Shown: positions 62,326-64,000 of the stretch, one piece after another
Numbering within the stretch: the stretch's first letter is position 1
How the letters are laid out: every line of letters starts with the position of its first letter
From: Pseudomonas soli
GTDB taxonomy: Bacteria; Pseudomonadota; Gammaproteobacteria; Pseudomonadales; Pseudomonadaceae
DNA length: 64,000 nt
Direction: 5' to 3'
Assembly (NCBI RefSeq): GCF_900110655.1
Contig: NZ_FOEQ01000006.1
Span: forward strand, 62,001 to 126,000
Notes under the pieces: generated by a model
What the model saw: the letters and a program-made list of their open reading frames with translations, nothing else
Told to the model about the DNA's origin: nothing
The model's database searches: none
Made by a program: the position numbers and the translations under genes

Positions 62326-64000
62326 ATGAGCAAAAAGGACGCCTATACCCAGGCCGGCAGGACAGCGGTACTGCAAAACATCCAGGGCACCCTGCAGTTC
62401 CTGCAGCGTTTCCCGCCGTTCAACCAGATGGAACACAGCCACCTGGCCTACCTGGTGGAACAGTGCCAGCTGCGCTTCTACGCGGGCGGAGAAAGCATCA
62501 TCACGCCGGCAGAGGGCCCGGTCGAGCACTTCTATATCGTCAAGCAGGGGCGCGTGGTCGGCGAACGTCACCATGTCACCAGGCCAGGCACCGAGACCAC
62601 CTTCGAGATCACCAGCGGTGAATGCTTCCCGCTGGCGGCTTTGCTCGGCGAGCGGGCCACCCGCACCGAGCACCTGGCCGGCGAAGACACCTTCTGCCTG
62701 CAACTGGACAAGGCCGCGTTCATTCGTGTGTTTTCCATGTCCGAGGTGTTCCGCGACTTCGCCCTGCGCGGCGTCAGCAGCCTGCTCGACCAGGTCAACC
62801 AGCAAGTGCGCCAGCGCGCCGTGGAAACCCTGGGCACGCAGTACTCGCTTAACACACCGCTGGGCGAACTGGCGCTGCGCCACCCGGTGGTGTGCACGCC
62901 AGACCTGGCACTGCGCGAAGCCGTGCGCCTGATGCACGAGCAACAGGTCGGCAGCATCGTGATCATCGATGAGCAGCGCCACCCCATCGGCATCTTCACT
63001 CTGCGCGACCTGCGCCAGGTGGTGGCCGACGCCAGCGCCGAACTGACCGCGCCCATCGAGCGCTACATGACCGCCAAACCGTTCTACCTGAGCCCACAGG
63101 CCAGTGCGTTCGACGCCGCCATGGCGATGACCGAACGCCACATCGCCCACGTCTGCCTGGTTGACAACCAGCGCCTGTGCGGGGTGATTTCCGAGCGCGA
63201 CCTGTTCTCTCTGCAACGCGTCGACCTGGTACACCTGGCCCGCACCATCCGCCATGCACCGCGGCTGGACAGCCTGGTGTCACTGCGCGGCGAAATCGGC
63301 CAGTTGGTCGAACGCATGCTCGCCCACGGCGCGTCCTCGACGCAGATTACCCAGATCATCACCCTGCTCAACGACCACACTGTATGCCGGGTGATCGAAC
63401 TCGCCATCGCCGAGCGCGGCGACCCCGGCGTGCCGTTCAGCTGGTTGTGCTTCGGCAGCGAGGGCCGCCGCGAGCAGACCCTGCACACCGACCAGGACAA
63501 CGGCATTCTTTTCGAGGCCCGTGACGGCGCCGAAGCCGAGGCGATCCGCGCACGCTTGCTGCCGTTGGCCCAGCATATCAACCACAACCTGGCCCAGTGC
63601 GGCTTCACCCTGTGCAAGGGCAACGTGATGGCCGGCAACCCCGAGCTGTGCCTGTCGCGTGGCGAGTGGGCGCGGCGCTTCGCCGGCTTCGTACGCGAAG
63701 CCAGCCCCGAGAACCTGCTGCGCTCGAGCATCTATTTCGACCTGCGCGTGGTCTGGGGCGACGAGCAAGGCTGCGAGCAACTGCGCCAGGGCCTGCTGGA
63801 GCAGGTCGCGGACAACCGCATCTTCCAGCGCATGCTGGCCGACAACGCCCTGCGCCAGCGTCCGCCGGTCGGGCGCCTGCGCGAGTTCGTGCTGACCCGC
63901 CAGGGTGACGACAAGGCCGCCACCCTCGACCTCAAGGTGCAAGGCCTGACCCCGTTCGTCGATGGCGCTCGGCTGCTGGCCCTAGCCCATGGCATAACGG
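62326..64000 (+). CDS. cNMP-binding/CBS/DUF294 nucleotidyltransferase-like protein (3' end outside window)
   Basis: The gene starts from ATG at 62326 and remains open to the end of the window (558 codons seen). Domains in order: cyclic-nucleotide-binding fold (about residues 25-140, FYIVKQGRVVGERHH), two CBS motifs (about 165-285, HEQQVGSIVIIDEQRHPIGIFTLRDL and HIAHVCLVDNQRLCGVISERDL, partial), and a DUF294 nucleotidyltransferase-like domain (about 310-450). That last domain has FSWLCFGSEGRREQTLHTDQDNG, carrying the G-S and D-x-D of the superfamily. The signs are of a regulatory GlnD-like protein. In P. putida it lies just before dnaQ (PP_0354), from memory. Confidence 0.9.
   Translation, partial: MSKKDAYTQAGRTAVLQNIQGTLQFLQRFPPFNQMEHSHLAYLVEQCQLRFYAGGESIITPAEGPVEHFYIVKQGRVVGERHHVTRPGTETTFEITSGECFPLAALLGERATRTEHLAGEDTFCLQLDKAAFIRVFSMSEVFRDFALRGVSSLLDQVNQQVRQRAVETLGTQYSLNTPLGELALRHPVVCTPDLALREAVRLMHEQQVGSIVIIDEQRHPIGIFTLRDLRQVVADASAELTAPIERYMTAKPFYLSPQASAFDAAMAMTERHIAHVCLVDNQRLCGVISERDLFSLQRVDLVHLARTIRHAPRLDSLVSLRGEIGQLVERMLAHGASSTQITQIITLLNDHTVCRVIELAIAERGDPGVPFSWLCFGSEGRREQTLHTDQDNGILFEARDGAEAEAIRARLLPLAQHINHNLAQCGFTLCKGNVMAGNPELCLSRGEWARRFAGFVREASPENLLRSSIYFDLRVVWGDEQGCEQLRQGLLEQVADNRIFQRMLADNALRQRPPVGRLREFVLTRQGDDKAATLDLKVQGLTPFVDGARLLALAHGIT

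Overview
The window is GC-rich and comes from a Pseudomonas chromosome, most likely the P. putida group. That placement rests on gene content and order recalled from that group: a Lrp-type regulator, davB-davA, pqqF-pqqA-B-C-D-E, an S9 peptidase, an aminotransferase and its LysR regulator, two acyl-CoA dehydrogenases around a diguanylate cyclase, bioBFHCD, comF, modE, srkA, rarD, gcvR-like and glcB. REP-type palindromes of the putida kind lie between these genes.

Bases 1 to about 26,769 are the right-hand part of a P2/HP1-like myovirus prophage. The integrase and immunity end lies outside the window. From the left it carries the C-terminal part of a replication helicase/primase, a repeat-rich candidate origin (1470-1816), and a run of small early genes including a phage CsrA and a double Arc repressor. 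Then come an Ogr-like late activator and leftward portal and terminase genes. The rightward late operon follows: scaffold-protease, capsid, small terminase, head completion, tail completion, sheath and tube. Next is a lysis cassette (holin, SAR endolysin, Rz with nested Rz1), then a tail-assembly chaperone made in two forms by a -1 frameshift, tape measure, baseplate, fibre and spike. Two AT-rich genes of unknown function (24602-26220, minus strand) sit at the end as cargo. The prophage ends in a duplicated 3' half of a tRNA-Met(CAT), which marks the attachment site.

From 26,770 to 64,000 is core chromosome. First come two toxin-antitoxin pairs, a lipoprotein, an acetyltransferase and the Lrp regulator. 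Lysine catabolism follows (DavB then DavA, lysine to 5-aminovalerate), then PQQ cofactor synthesis, which supports periplasmic dehydrogenases. Next are a class III aminotransferase with divergent LysR, fatty acyl-CoA dehydrogenases and a GGDEF protein. The complete biotin operon is read leftward from a promoter overlapped by a candidate BirA operator, and that operator also covers the start of the divergent comF. Malate synthase G, a small response regulator and a truncated cNMP/CBS/nucleotidyltransferase gene close the window.

The points most worth following up are the unknown two-gene prophage cargo, the 31-bp inverted repeat with 12 iterons after the replication gene, the programmed frameshift at 14996-15002, the phage CsrA, the terminase/portal reading overlap, and the BirA site over comF.
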